A stretch of 64,000 nucleotides of DNA from the NCBI GenBank assembly GCA_029213265.1, contig JARGNG010000011.1, positions 62,001 through 126,000 of the forward strand, given 5' to 3'. The stretch comes from Verrucomicrobiales bacterium (GTDB lineage: Bacteria > Verrucomicrobiota > Verrucomicrobiia > Verrucomicrobiales > DEV007). Of the stretch, positions 42,719 to 51,389 are shown one piece after another. The notes under the pieces are model-generated. The model had not been told where the DNA came from, did no database searches, and saw only the letters and a program-made list of their open reading frames with translations. Numbering within the stretch: the stretch's first letter is position 1; each line of letters starts with the position of its first letter. The translations under genes and the position numbers were made by a program.

Positions 42719-43879
42719 GTGAAACGGGCTTTACTCATTGTTCTCGACTCGGTCGGAATCGGACACGCTCCTGACGCGGATCAATTCGGGGATTCCGGAG
42801 CAAACACCGTGGGACACATTCGGGAAGTGGTTCCGAAATTCTCCGTTCCCACGCTGGACTCCGCCGGCCTCGCCGCTGCCGAAAAGCTGGCTGCCGGAAA
42901 GGCGATTCCCGAAGGGGCCTTCAGTCTCTCCCCCGGCTGCCTGATCGAACAATCGGCAGGAAAAGACACGACAACAGGACACTGGGAGATGGCGGGAGCG
43001 CCGGTTACCGAGGCATTTGCCACCTTCGACCGGTTTCCCGATGCTCTTGTCGAAGAAATGGAGTCGGCCGCAGGAGTCCACTTTCTGGGAAACTACGCGC
43101 AGTCCGGCACCGTCATCCTCGGCGAACTCGGGGATGAACATGTCGCGACCGGAAGGCCCATCCTCTATACCAGTGCCGATTCGGTCATTCAAATTGCGGC
43201 GCACGAAAAAGTGATTCCCGTGCCTCAGCTGTATGAGATTTGTCGCAGATGTCGCACCATTGCTGACCGCGAGCGAATCGGGCGCGTCATTGCCCGGCCC
43301 TTTCTGGGAACGTCCGGAAACTATGTCCGGACCGGAAACCGCCATGACTTTTCGATGCCGCCTCCGGAAACGATTCTAAACCGCCTCTCCGGAAACGGGG
43401 TGCGGACCATCGGTGTAGGCAAAATCAGCGATATCTTCAACGGTTCGGGAGTGGATGAATCATTCCCCACGAAAAGCAATGCACAGGGCTGTTCAGAAAT
43501 GGATCGATTGCTTTCCGAAGGCCGTGATTCCCCTCATCTGATTTTCACCAATCTCGTCGATTTTGACATGCTCTACGGCCATCGAAGAAATCCGGAAGGC
43601 TATGCGGGTGCTCTCGAGGAATTTGATGGCTGGCTCGCCTCGCTGATCCCAAGGCTCGACGAAGAGACCCTCCTCCTCATTACGGCCGATCACGGGAACG
43701 ATCCTACCTGGTCGGGAACAGACCACACCCGTGAAAAGGTCCCGCTTCTCGCATCACTTCCATCTGGAAGTCGATGGATCGGCGAACGAAATACCTTCTC
43801 CGATATCGCGACCACTCTCGGCGAATGGTTTCAAGTCGATACGACAGGCCTGGCGGGAAATAGTTTTCTCACCGCTTGA
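42719..43879 (+). CDS. deoB: Phosphopentomutase
   Basis: 386 residues from a GTG at 42719. Interconverts (deoxy)ribose-1-phosphate and -5-phosphate in nucleoside salvage. Alkaline-phosphatase-superfamily metal sites are intact: LIVLDSVGIGHAPDADQFGD, SAGKDTTTGHWEMAGAP (phospho-Thr region), FTNLVDFDMLYGHRRNPEGY and ITADHGNDPTWSGTDHTREK. Full length. Linked to the preceding ALDH-like gene by 15 bp, so the pair is probably one unit in deoxyribose or nucleoside breakdown; no deoC is visible in the window. Confidence 0.95.
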   Translation: MKRALLIVLDSVGIGHAPDADQFGDSGANTVGHIREVVPKFSVPTLDSAGLAAAEKLAAGKAIPEGAFSLSPGCLIEQSAGKDTTTGHWEMAGAPVTEAFATFDRFPDALVEEMESAAGVHFLGNYAQSGTVILGELGDEHVATGRPILYTSADSVIQIAAHEKVIPVPQLYEICRRCRTIADRERIGRVIARPFLGTSGNYVRTGNRHDFSMPPPETILNRLSGNGVRTIGVGKISDIFNGSGVDESFPTKSNAQGCSEMDRLLSEGRDSPHLIFTNLVDFDMLYGHRRNPEGYAGALEEFDGWLASLIPRLDEETLLLITADHGNDPTWSGTDHTREKVPLLASLPSGSRWIGERNTFSDIATTLGEWFQVDTTGLAGNSFLTA

Positions 43880-43974
43880 TTCGATCTTCCGCGCGTCGCA
43901 AAATTTCCATTTCACCGGTTGAATTGTAAGCGGTTCGAATTCAGATTTTCGCTGGTATCCCCCCTCCTCTTCCC

Positions 43975-44184
43975 ATGTCCGAAACCACGTCCGATCCGAA
44001 ACCCTCCGCGATTTCCCTCTACCAGGAATTTCTTGACGAGCGCGAAGAAATTCTGCGCCATAAGTGGCTGCGAAGCGAAGAAGCGCAAGGGGACCTCGGA
44101 TTTGAGGCCGCGCTCGCGGACTGGGCGATTCACCACCGTGAGCAGTGGAAGAAGGACTACTTAAAATCGAAGAAAAAGGGGTAG
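43975..44184 (+). CDS. Small conserved hydrophilic protein
   Basis: 69 residues, charged and helical: ISLYQEFLDEREEILRHKWL, RSEEAQGDLGFEAALADWAI, then a Lys-rich end. The EIL-H-W-SE-G-D-GFE-A-DW pattern resembles the C-terminal part of DUF4032-type proteins and free-standing small proteins in proteobacteria; function is unknown. A hairpin terminator follows. Codon use and clean spacing from deoB (95 bp) support a real gene. Confidence 0.6.
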   Translation: MSETTSDPKPSAISLYQEFLDEREEILRHKWLRSEEAQGDLGFEAALADWAIHHREQWKKDYLKSKKKG

Positions 44185-44228
44185 AGCGTTTCCGCCCCCC
44201 CCTTTTTCTCGAAACTTGAAAAAGAAAA

Positions 44229-44249
44229 AGGCGGTCGCAATGACCGCCT
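44229..44249. terminator. Bidirectional terminator
   Basis: Perfect stem AGGCGGTC (44229-44236), loop gcaat, GACCGCCT (44242-44249). On the minus strand it is followed by a TTTTTCTTTTTC run, a good terminator for the TPR gene; on the plus strand CTTTCC follows for the small gene at 43975. Confidence 0.85.
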
Positions 44250-44280
44250 CTTTCCACCAAGGGAGAAAACAAAATGTTTT

Positions 44281-44877
44281 CTAATTGCGTACCAACTTCC
44301 CGGGAGAGACCGGAGTCGAAACGGAATCTCCGTCCGGTCCAAGAGCTGTAGTGATCGTATCCGCGTCAGCCACCATCTGCCTGGCCATATCGATCTTTGC
44401 ATCTTCGGTTGGAAAGCTTGAGAGGAAATCATTCGCCGAATTGTATTCGCCCTGCTTGATCATGTAGCGGACGTCTGCAAGAACGCTTTCGGTCACGATC
44501 CTTTCCACCGTCGGCATGGTCCCTTTCAGCTCCTGACCGAGTCGAAAGGCGGACGTATAGTCGCCTGAATGGTAAAGACTCATCGCAAGCCCCTCCACTG
44601 CAGGAACGCTGTTCGGGTCCTTCTCAATCGCGTCGAGAAATGCTTCAAATGCCTCGTCCCACTCCCGGAGGTCAAAATGCTGCCAGGCCTTCTTGCGAAG
44701 CATGGAAGCCGAGCTGGAACCCTGAACCGCACTATCGACACGAGCTGCCGTACGGATGGCGACCTGCTTGGCTTCGAGAGGACGATATTGACGAGTCTTC
44801 CCTTCCCCTTCTTCCGCAGAACCGGAAAATGGAAGAATGGTGAAGCAGGCAGCGATAATAAATTTTTGTCTCAACAT
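44281..44877 (-). CDS. Exported TPR-like protein
   Basis: 198 residues from the ATG at 44877 (MLRQKFIIAACFTILPFSGS, signal peptide); an upstream in-frame extension is AT-rich intergenic sequence. A TPR-like helical block follows (KKAWQHFDLREWDEAFEAFL, DAIEKDPNSVPAVEGLAMSL, YHSGDYTSAFRLGQELKGTM), and the C-terminus is low in secondary-structure signals. Probably periplasmic, acting in protein-protein contacts. Not assigned to a named family. Preceded by a TATAAT box and followed by a strong terminator, so it is monocistronic. Confidence 0.75.
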   Translation of the reverse strand: MLRQKFIIAACFTILPFSGSAEEGEGKTRQYRPLEAKQVAIRTAARVDSAVQGSSSASMLRKKAWQHFDLREWDEAFEAFLDAIEKDPNSVPAVEGLAMSLYHSGDYTSAFRLGQELKGTMPTVERIVTESVLADVRYMIKQGEYNSANDFLSSFPTEDAKIDMARQMVADADTITTALGPDGDSVSTPVSPGKLVRN

Positions 44878-44936
44878 GGGCTGGTGTGGTGAACTTTTTA
44901 AAATTACACGTTTCCTTACCTTCCTGCAAATCAAAT

Positions 44937-44942
44937 ATTATA
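44937..44942 (-). promoter_or_regulatory. Candidate -10 box for the TPR gene
   Basis: Perfect TATAAT on the minus strand in an AT-rich patch, 60 bp upstream of the ATG at 44877. No good -35 box is visible at 16-18 bp. The rest of the 279-bp gap (44878-45156) shows no gene. Confidence 0.4.
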
Positions 44943-45156
44943 TTTTTCTTAAATTAGTCTCGCAGAAATGATAATTACCGCACATTGGCAGACCAGCGGT
45001 TCTAGCGGTCAATTTCCATTTCGCCCGCGATGCCCGGGAAAAGTGCGCGAGTCTACGGAGAGTCCTTTTCGTTCCGGGTAGGACAGCCTCGAATAGAAAC
45101 ACCGAGGTAGACCGCAGAAAGCCAGCCCACCACGTCAGTAGCAGAGAAAAATCTGC

Positions 45157-46074
45157 TTACTCACCGACCTCAGTCAGCCTCGTGATCTCGAGCGCCACAT
45201 CGAGGGCCGCAGCTCCCTGCTGACCGCTGACTTTCGGCTGCTCGCCACGAGCGGCACAATCAACGAAAGCGGCGAGTTCGCATTTCAGCGGCTCATCTTT
45301 CTCCACTTCGACCTCTTCCCTCGCGATCTCCATCCCGTCTTTCCGATAGATCCATCCACTTTGATCCTGGTAATCGAGTGACAGATAGGCATCGCCCTGG
45401 AACACGCGGATTTTCCGCATCCGCTCGGGGCTGATGCGGCTTGCCGTAATGTTGGCGACACAGCCGTTCTCAAAGCGGATACGGGCGTTGGCTATATCCT
45501 CCCGGCGTGTCAAAACGGGGATTCCCACGGCATCAATCGACGCGATCGGCGAATTGACGAGGTGCAAAACGATCTCCAAATCATGGATCATCAAGTCAAG
45601 TACCACTCCAATATCGAGACTGCGCTTGGGAAAGGGGGAAAGGCGGTGGCACTCGATGAATTTGGGAGAATTCAATCGGGACTCCAGCTGGCTCATGACG
45701 GGATTGAAACGCTCAATATGACCGACCTGAAGGACAAGCCCCTTTTCCTGCGCCAGATCGATCATTGCCTTGGCGTCATCCACGGAGTCGGAAATCGGCT
45801 TTTCGACGAGAACGTGTTTTCCGGCATTCAGCAGTTTCGTTGCAATTTCCCGGTGAGTAACCGTGGGAGTGGAAACCGATGCCGCGTCGACCCGGGAAAT
45901 CAGTTCATCGAGACTCTCGATCGCCTCGACGCCAAACTCTTCCGCGATGGCACGGGCGTGCTCCGTGTTCTCGTCGTAGATCCCCACCCAACCCGCAGAT
46001 TCCAGCTCTGAATAGATACGGGCATGATTCCGACCAATCGCTCCAACTCCGACGACTCCAACTTTGACGCTCAT
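45157..46074 (-). CDS. Gfo/Idh/MocA-family oxidoreductase, possible lipid A sugar-nucleotide dehydrogenase
   Basis: 305 residues with an N-terminal Rossmann fold (VGVVGVGAIGRNHARIYSEL), the EKPIS catalytic-loop motif (HVLVEKPISDSVDDAKAMID), GHIERFNPVMSQLESRL and a C-terminal substrate domain (HDLEIVLHLVNSPIASID). NAD(P)-dependent oxidation of a sugar or sugar nucleotide is expected. It lies 63 bp downstream of lpxI on the same strand. In other diderms a Gfo/Idh-family enzyme (GnnA) in lpx clusters oxidises UDP-GlcNAc at C3 for 2,3-diamino lipid A; that role is possible here but no GnnB aminotransferase is in the window. Confidence 0.82.
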   Translation of the reverse strand: MSVKVGVVGVGAIGRNHARIYSELESAGWVGIYDENTEHARAIAEEFGVEAIESLDELISRVDAASVSTPTVTHREIATKLLNAGKHVLVEKPISDSVDDAKAMIDLAQEKGLVLQVGHIERFNPVMSQLESRLNSPKFIECHRLSPFPKRSLDIGVVLDLMIHDLEIVLHLVNSPIASIDAVGIPVLTRREDIANARIRFENGCVANITASRISPERMRKIRVFQGDAYLSLDYQDQSGWIYRKDGMEIAREEVEVEKDEPLKCELAAFVDCAARGEQPKVSGQQGAAALDVALEITRLTEVGE

Positions 46075-46137
46075 AGGTCCATGCTATGCCAGCATGTGAG
46101 CAGATCAGCAACTCAAGATCGCGATCCGGTACGCTTT

Positions 46138-46971
46138 TTACGAGTCTGCACCGGACCGGGCTACGATCGAAATCCGATGGGCATTGCACTTTTCAACCAC
46201 CTCCTCTTTCCCCAGGAGCAGGGTGCAACCCGACTCTACCACGATCGCGCTGACTCCGGCCTCGGCCGCGGTGTCGATCGTCGCCGGTCCCACGACCGGG
46301 ACATCGAAACGGAAATCCTGATTCGGCTTCGACACTTTCACCATCATGGCATCCCCTTTTCCGAGGGACCCTCCCCGCTTCACCGCTTCGTTGGTACCTT
46401 CGAATGCCTCCACCGCCAGAACGGTCCCCTTTTTTACGACCACGGTCTGGCCGATATCGAGGCGGCTCGTTTCTTTCGCGATGCGAAATCCGAACGCGGC
46501 ATCCTCCTCCTGCCGTTCGGAAAGCTCCGGACCACAAACGTGCCCGGAACCCGGGAGAAGATCGTCCAGATAGGTTGTCGCCGGCAGAAGCGTGATCCCG
46601 TCTTTGGCAAGTTCTTCTCCGATCGCTCCGAACAGAGTCTCGGCATTGCGCTCTTTGACCCGCCCGAGCACTTTGAGGGTGCGTAGATCAGGGCGGAGAT
46701 CAAAAAGATTCTTCGGAGCAATCTGACCTACCATGACGGCTTCCGTGACGCCGTGTTTGAGAAAAAATTTGATCATCTTACCCAACTGCCCGACTCGAAA
46801 CCAATCCATTTCATCTACGAGGTACACGAGATCAGGATCAGTTTCATCCGTGAAGGCGGCAGCCGCGAGAGTCTTCACGCCGGCCTTTCTCGCAGCACGT
46901 GCAAAGGTCTCCGGATAGATTCCGTTTCCGGCGATGATTCCAATCGTTTCGCTGATCGTGGTCGTGCTCAT
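46138..46971 (-). CDS. lpxI: UDP-2,3-diacylglucosamine pyrophosphatase LpxI
   Basis: 277 residues matching the LpxI (DUF1009) family: IGIIAGNGIYPETFARAARK, FRVGQLGKMIKFFLKHGVTE, AVMVGQIAPKNLFDLRPDLR, and the C-terminal GQTVVVKKGTVLAVEAFEGT, TNEAVKRGG, KGDAMMVKVSKPNQDFRFDV, PVVGPATIDTAAEAGVSAIV. It hydrolyses UDP-2,3-diacylglucosamine to lipid X in the cytosol, substituting for LpxH. Its start overlaps the EamA transporter stop by 4 bp. Confidence 0.93.
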   Translation of the reverse strand: MSTTTISETIGIIAGNGIYPETFARAARKAGVKTLAAAAFTDETDPDLVYLVDEMDWFRVGQLGKMIKFFLKHGVTEAVMVGQIAPKNLFDLRPDLRTLKVLGRVKERNAETLFGAIGEELAKDGITLLPATTYLDDLLPGSGHVCGPELSERQEEDAAFGFRIAKETSRLDIGQTVVVKKGTVLAVEAFEGTNEAVKRGGSLGKGDAMMVKVSKPNQDFRFDVPVVGPATIDTAAEAGVSAIVVESGCTLLLGKEEVVEKCNAHRISIVARSGADS

Positions 46972-47879
46972 GTCAGGGCTTCAATTAGGGATCGATCGAT
47001 CACCGCAATGATGATCGCGGCCGTCAAAATCACGGTTCCAATGACGCGCCAGAGAAAACTCTTTCCGCTGTCACGGTGTTCAGTGTTTCCCAAAAAGGTC
47101 CCAAACACAACCACGAGAACGATGACCCAGAGGGCACGGGAAGCATACACAACATTGATCCCCGTGGCATCGTCAAAAAAGCTCAGGGAAAGACCGATCA
47201 GCATCGCTTGCAGTCCGATACAAAAAGCGGCCGACCAGGCCCAGGTGGCTCCCGACCTGGGCAGGCGTAAAGTCGGTCGCCCCTGAAACAACCACATTAC
47301 AAGGGAGAGCAACGCAACCAGGAGCGTGCCCACGGCGAGAAAGGAAACCGCTCCGAAATCGCCGGCCCACCAGTTGACGAGAACATCGCAGAGCCCGAAA
47401 AACGCCGCACTTGCAAGGGTCACGAGCACGGTAAAGAAGAGGTGCCTACCCATTTTCAGATCCGTCAAACCCGTGACAAAGATTCCAACGGCAGTGAGAA
47501 TGGCTGCGATCCATAGAGCCGGACTGAGTTCCTTCCCCGTCAGGAGAACCACACCAATCGCTACAAACACGACTTTCGTTCCCATGATCGGAGTCACGAG
47601 GGAAACATCTCCGCGTTTAATTCCGAGAAAAGTGAGCCAGGTTCCCGCAAAGAAGGCGACGCCCATAATCAGCGGCTTATAGATCTCTGCCCAGTTCACC
47701 GGCGTCTTTTCGATCACGAAAAGAGGAAGGAACAGGATGCCCATAACGAAGTTGGTGAGATGGAACGACTGGTCCATCGAAACCCCCTCCTTGAGCGCCC
47801 GCTTGATCGCGATCGATCCGAGCGCGTAGATGATCGCTGCACCCAGAGGGAGAAGGAGATAAATGGGGAACGGTGACAC
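46968..47879 (-). CDS. EamA/DMT-family transporter
   Basis: 303 residues, ten predicted membrane helices in two homologous halves (AAIIYALGSIAIKRALKEG; GLCDVLVNWWAGDFGAVSFL), the drug/metabolite transporter EamA layout. The conserved helix end is TPIMGTKVVFVAIGVVLLTG. Transport substrate unknown. Its stop overlaps the lpxI start (ATGA at 46968-46971), so the two are translationally coupled, which hints at moving a lipid-linked or amino-sugar intermediate; this is only inferred from position. Confidence 0.85.
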   Translation of the reverse strand: MSPFPIYLLLPLGAAIIYALGSIAIKRALKEGVSMDQSFHLTNFVMGILFLPLFVIEKTPVNWAEIYKPLIMGVAFFAGTWLTFLGIKRGDVSLVTPIMGTKVVFVAIGVVLLTGKELSPALWIAAILTAVGIFVTGLTDLKMGRHLFFTVLVTLASAAFFGLCDVLVNWWAGDFGAVSFLAVGTLLVALLSLVMWLFQGRPTLRLPRSGATWAWSAAFCIGLQAMLIGLSLSFFDDATGINVVYASRALWVIVLVVVFGTFLGNTEHRDSGKSFLWRVIGTVILTAAIIIAVIDRSLIEALT

Positions 47880-47966
47880 GCGGCCACTGTCGCGAACGCG
47901 GTGGCCCGGTCAAAAGAAATGTCGATGCTCTCTTACCATGTCCCCACGTCGCTGGAAGAACTCAAC

Positions 47967-49628
47967 CTACTGAGCAAAAGGCAGAACAAAGGAAAGGATC
48001 ACGCTCATGAGAAAGGAGGTAACTCCCAGCACGGCCAGGAGCGGTGTCCATGATTTCAACGCCTCCGCCTCCGTCAACCCACTCATCTTGGAGAAAATCC
48101 AGAACCCGCTGTCATTCATCCACGAGCCGACCAATCCGCCTCCGCCAATGGCGGTGGCGAGATACACCGGGTGAAAGCCGAGGTCCATTCCCTGGATCAT
48201 CGCAGCGATCATTCCCGAAGCGGTAATCACCGCGACCGTAGTGGATCCCTGGGCCACTTTGAGAAGCGCTGAGATTCCGAATGCGAGGAATAGCAAGCCG
48301 ACACCGGCCCCGCCACCCGAGGTGTCAAACATACCGGCGATTGCGGGGCCAATCTGCGCGGCCGCCAACATGGCTCCGAACGCACCCCCCGCTGCTGTGA
48401 TTAAAATAATGAGGCCACCACTCATGAGGGCCGATTCCATCATTTCGGAAAACTCGACCTTGGTTGGTTTGCAGCTCCGAACGTAGAGAAGGACGGCAAT
48501 CACCGCTGAGATGAGGAGCGCGAAGTTGGCGTTTCCATACACCTTGCTGACGTTCGCGGCTTTGCGCGCCGAGGTATCCCAGGTATGGCGGGCGAGGATC
48601 GCTTCCGGAAGCACGGCTTCGAGGGCCTTTCGATTCTCGTGCTCGACAATCGCGAGGTTCGAGCGCCCGAGACTCTTCCCGGTGGAAAACGCTTCCCGGT
48701 CCTTCAAAGCAGAGTTCAAAGCCGTCGCAACGGCCTCTTGATCCGCACCTTCGGCCATGCCTCTTTCTTTCAGCATGGCCAGCACTCCGTCGTCTGAACC
48801 GGCGATGGCGGCTTTTAATCCAGCGAGGTCGACGATTTGTTCCGCCGAAACCTGAGCCGCACGCTCCCCGTTTGCTTTCGTTTCCAGCGCCGTATTCAAC
48901 CCGATCATGAGAACGGGAAGCAAAATCGGCAGCAGGGAGACAAACAATCCGGGCAGCTTGCGGTCCACGACCGGCCCTTCCTCCATCTCCTCTTCCCCGG
49001 GAAGCGGGCGCATTTCGATCGGCATCCGCTTGTCGAGCCAGGAGGCAAAAATCAAACCGGCAATCGCCGAAGGAATCCCAACGAGGGCCCCGATACCGAT
49101 CATCATTCCCAAATCCACCCCGAGTTGCTGGGCCATGAGAAGCGGGCCCGGTGTCGGTGGCACCAGCGTGTGAGTCACCGCTGCCCCCGCAGAGATCGCG
49201 AGCACGTATTTGAGATAGTGTTTCTTCGTGCTGCGGAAAAGCGAGCGAGCCAGTGGCACGAGGAGATAAAACACGGTGTCGAAGAACACAGGAATCGAGA
49301 GAACAAAGCCGCTTCCACTCAAGGCAAATGACGATCGTTTCTCCCCGAGGGCACCGACAAAAGCCTGCACGATCCGGTCGGCGGCGCCACTGTCCATGAG
49401 GCACTTACCAATGACCGCAGCGAGCGCGATAACGATTCCAATGCCTCCCGCCGTGCCGCCGAAGGCACTGGCAACCCGGGAAACCTTGTCCGCAATTTCA
49501 CCGGGAGCTAGAAAGCTAACGACCAGTGCAGCCGTGATAAGGGCAATGAAAGCATTGATTCGCAAACCAATGATCATGCCGATGACAATCGCCACACCGA
49601 CAAACAAAATGAAAAAAGGATGATCCAT
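47967..49628 (-). CDS. GntP-family gluconate-type permease
   Basis: 553 residues from the ATG at 49628 ([20 protein letters not shown]); the frame extends to 49667 but without need. About twelve membrane helices with GntP hallmarks: [60 protein letters not shown] and [21 protein letters not shown] long soluble insertion of about 130 residues ([20 protein letters not shown] to [13 protein letters not shown]) separates the halves, larger than in E. coli GntP. Imports gluconate or another small hydroxyacid with protons. It follows the E1-alpha gene by 69 bp. Confidence 0.9.
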   Translation of the reverse strand: MDHPFFILFVGVAIVIGMIIGLRINAFIALITAALVVSFLAPGEIADKVSRVASAFGGTAGGIGIVIALAAVIGKCLMDSGAADRIVQAFVGALGEKRSSFALSGSGFVLSIPVFFDTVFYLLVPLARSLFRSTKKHYLKYVLAISAGAAVTHTLVPPTPGPLLMAQQLGVDLGMMIGIGALVGIPSAIAGLIFASWLDKRMPIEMRPLPGEEEMEEGPVVDRKLPGLFVSLLPILLPVLMIGLNTALETKANGERAAQVSAEQIVDLAGLKAAIAGSDDGVLAMLKERGMAEGADQEAVATALNSALKDREAFSTGKSLGRSNLAIVEHENRKALEAVLPEAILARHTWDTSARKAANVSKVYGNANFALLISAVIAVLLYVRSCKPTKVEFSEMMESALMSGGLIILITAAGGAFGAMLAAAQIGPAIAGMFDTSGGGAGVGLLFLAFGISALLKVAQGSTTVAVITASGMIAAMIQGMDLGFHPVYLATAIGGGGLVGSWMNDSGFWIFSKMSGLTEAEALKSWTPLLAVLGVTSFLMSVILSFVLPFAQ

Positions 49629-49697
49629 AGATGGCGGGAGAGTGACAGGATCACAAAAAAATGACAACCCCGAATTGCTTCGAATCTGACCGGCCCT

Positions 49698-50726
49698 CTA
49701 TCGCTGGCCTTCAACCAGCGACGAAGTGGAGAGCGCACTCCAGTCGTCCGTCACCGGACTGGGTGACTTTTCGGACTGAGATTGTGAAACCACAGCTTCG
49801 ACATTCTCGACCGCTTCGGCCTCGATTTCCTTCAGCGCGGATTCTTCCGCGTACCCTTCCGAAAGCAACATGGCACGGGAACTGACGAGGCAATCCTTCC
49901 CGTATTTTCCGGCGCGCACGGAATCAGGCACATACTTGGCATCATCGTGCTCTCCATGCCCGGACAGGCGGAGAAGTTTTCCAACGACAAACTGGGGCCC
50001 CTCGCCACTTCTTGCCTTTTCCGCAGCCTCCTGAAAGGTTCGCAGGCACTCGTCCAGATTCGTTCCATCGATTGAATAGGAGGGAATTCCATAACCGATC
50101 GCGCGATCGACCAGGTCCTCGCAGGCATACTGACTCGTCGTAGGCGTGGAGTAGGCAAACTGATTGTCAGCGACCGCAATCACAACGGGAAGCTTTTCCA
50201 CGGCCGCCTGATTCACTCCTTCGTGAAAGGCACCCGTCGAAGTGCAGCCGTCACCGGCGGTAACCCCGGCGATACAGCTGGTCTTCCCGCGAAAGCGTTT
50301 CGCGATCATCATGCCGTTCACGACGGATACCGAGGAACCGAGGTGGCTGATCATCGCCGGCAATCCTTCCGCGGGCCGACCGCGGTGAATGTTTCCATCG
50401 CGACCTCTCATCGGTCCCTCCACCGATCCGAGATAGGTTCGCGCAGCGTCAAGGATCGATTCGCCAAATGCCATGCGCCCTCCCTGGTCACGAATCAAGC
50501 CGGCAAACACATCGCCGGACTTTTGATCCAACTGCATTCCCAGGGCCACGCTGAAGGCTTCCTGCCCACGTCCCAGGTAGACACCGCCCACCACCTTTCC
50601 GGCACGATAGAGCGCACCGATTTTATCTTCGAATGTCCGGGCGAGAAACATCCAGCGGTAGGCATCGACGAACCGGTCGCGGGAAACCTGAATATCCGGG
50701 GCCGATTGTGAAAATCTCTCGGGCAT
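49698..50726 (-). CDS. Thiamine-diphosphate dehydrogenase E1 alpha subunit (PdhA/AcoA type)
   Basis: 342 residues from the ATG at 50726 (MPERFSQSAPDIQVSRDRFV). Features of 2-oxoacid dehydrogenase E1 alpha: FLARTFEDKIGALYRAGKVV, GGVYLGRGQEAFSVALGMQL, and the ThDP-binding motif GDGCTSTGAFHEGVNQAAV ending VIAVADNQFAYSTP. It would decarboxylate pyruvate or an acetoin/branched-chain 2-oxoacid together with E1 beta, E2 and E3, but none of those genes is adjacent. The C-terminal 60 residues are rich in Glu/Ser and unlike the usual end. The exact substrate cannot be decided. Confidence 0.9.
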   Translation of the reverse strand: MPERFSQSAPDIQVSRDRFVDAYRWMFLARTFEDKIGALYRAGKVVGGVYLGRGQEAFSVALGMQLDQKSGDVFAGLIRDQGGRMAFGESILDAARTYLGSVEGPMRGRDGNIHRGRPAEGLPAMISHLGSSVSVVNGMMIAKRFRGKTSCIAGVTAGDGCTSTGAFHEGVNQAAVEKLPVVIAVADNQFAYSTPTTSQYACEDLVDRAIGYGIPSYSIDGTNLDECLRTFQEAAEKARSGEGPQFVVGKLLRLSGHGEHDDAKYVPDSVRAGKYGKDCLVSSRAMLLSEGYAEESALKEIEAEAVENVEAVVSQSQSEKSPSPVTDDWSALSTSSLVEGQR

Positions 50727-50919
50727 AACGGATTGTGAATGCAGGCGACGATGCCGCAACGACTTTCTTGTAGGAGAAACAGAAAACCCCATATCTCAAA
50801 AGGACCGAAATATGCGTCCGAAACCGCAGGAAGTTGTCTCAACTTTCACATGACAAGCGAAAGGTTCCCGCTATTTTATTCATACTTCTTAATTATCAAC
50901 TCTATCGAAATTTTACGAT

Positions 50920-51324
50920 ATGACCTCGACTGATTCCACCACGCAAATCAAAACGGCCGACCTGGCCTACTTCTTTTTCCTGGAGCGCCAACGCCTGGGC
51001 CTTCCCGGATCAGAGCATGACGACTGGGTGCGTGCCGAAGAGCAGCTTCGCAATCACCCTACCCCACCTCCTGCGCAGACTATGGCGCCGAAAAAAGTAA
51101 AAACAGCAGCTAAGTCTCTTTCTAGCAATGATACGCCTGTCAGATCAATCAAGGGAATCGGTCCGCGTGTTGCCGCTGAGTTGAAATTGGTCGGAGTCAC
51201 CACCTGTGAGCAGCTGGCCATCTGGAGTCTCTCCGACTTCGGTGAAAAGCTGCCCCGTCTAACCGCCCGCGCCCGCAGTGGAGAGTGGATGGAGCAGGCC
51301 CGGAAGCTCGCTGGCGATTCCTGA
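50920..51324 (+). CDS. DUF2934-like plus helix-hairpin-helix protein
   Basis: 134 residues. The N-terminal about 45 residues (TADLAYFFFLERQRLGLPGS, EHDDWVRAEEQL) match the short DUF2934 helical motif. A Lys/Pro/Ala linker follows, then a helix-hairpin-helix domain (IKGIGPRVAAELKLVGVTTC, EQLAIWSLSDFGEKL) of the type that binds DNA non-specifically. It has no catalytic residues. Probably a small DNA- or RNA-binding protein. It is divergent from the E1 alpha gene and starts 66 bp before proC. Confidence 0.75.
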   Translation: MTSTDSTTQIKTADLAYFFFLERQRLGLPGSEHDDWVRAEEQLRNHPTPPPAQTMAPKKVKTAAKSLSSNDTPVRSIKGIGPRVAAELKLVGVTTCEQLAIWSLSDFGEKLPRLTARARSGEWMEQARKLAGDS

Positions 51325-51389
51325 AGTCAGCCGACTTTCTCGCAAATTTCCCTCTGACGGGCTTCTCATTCTACGCTAGCCTCCTTCCT

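Noticed and set aside
48325-49404. 359-residue minus-strand ORF in another frame of the GntP gene
   Set aside because: Arg/Gly-rich shadow of the permease frame without membrane segments or motifs.
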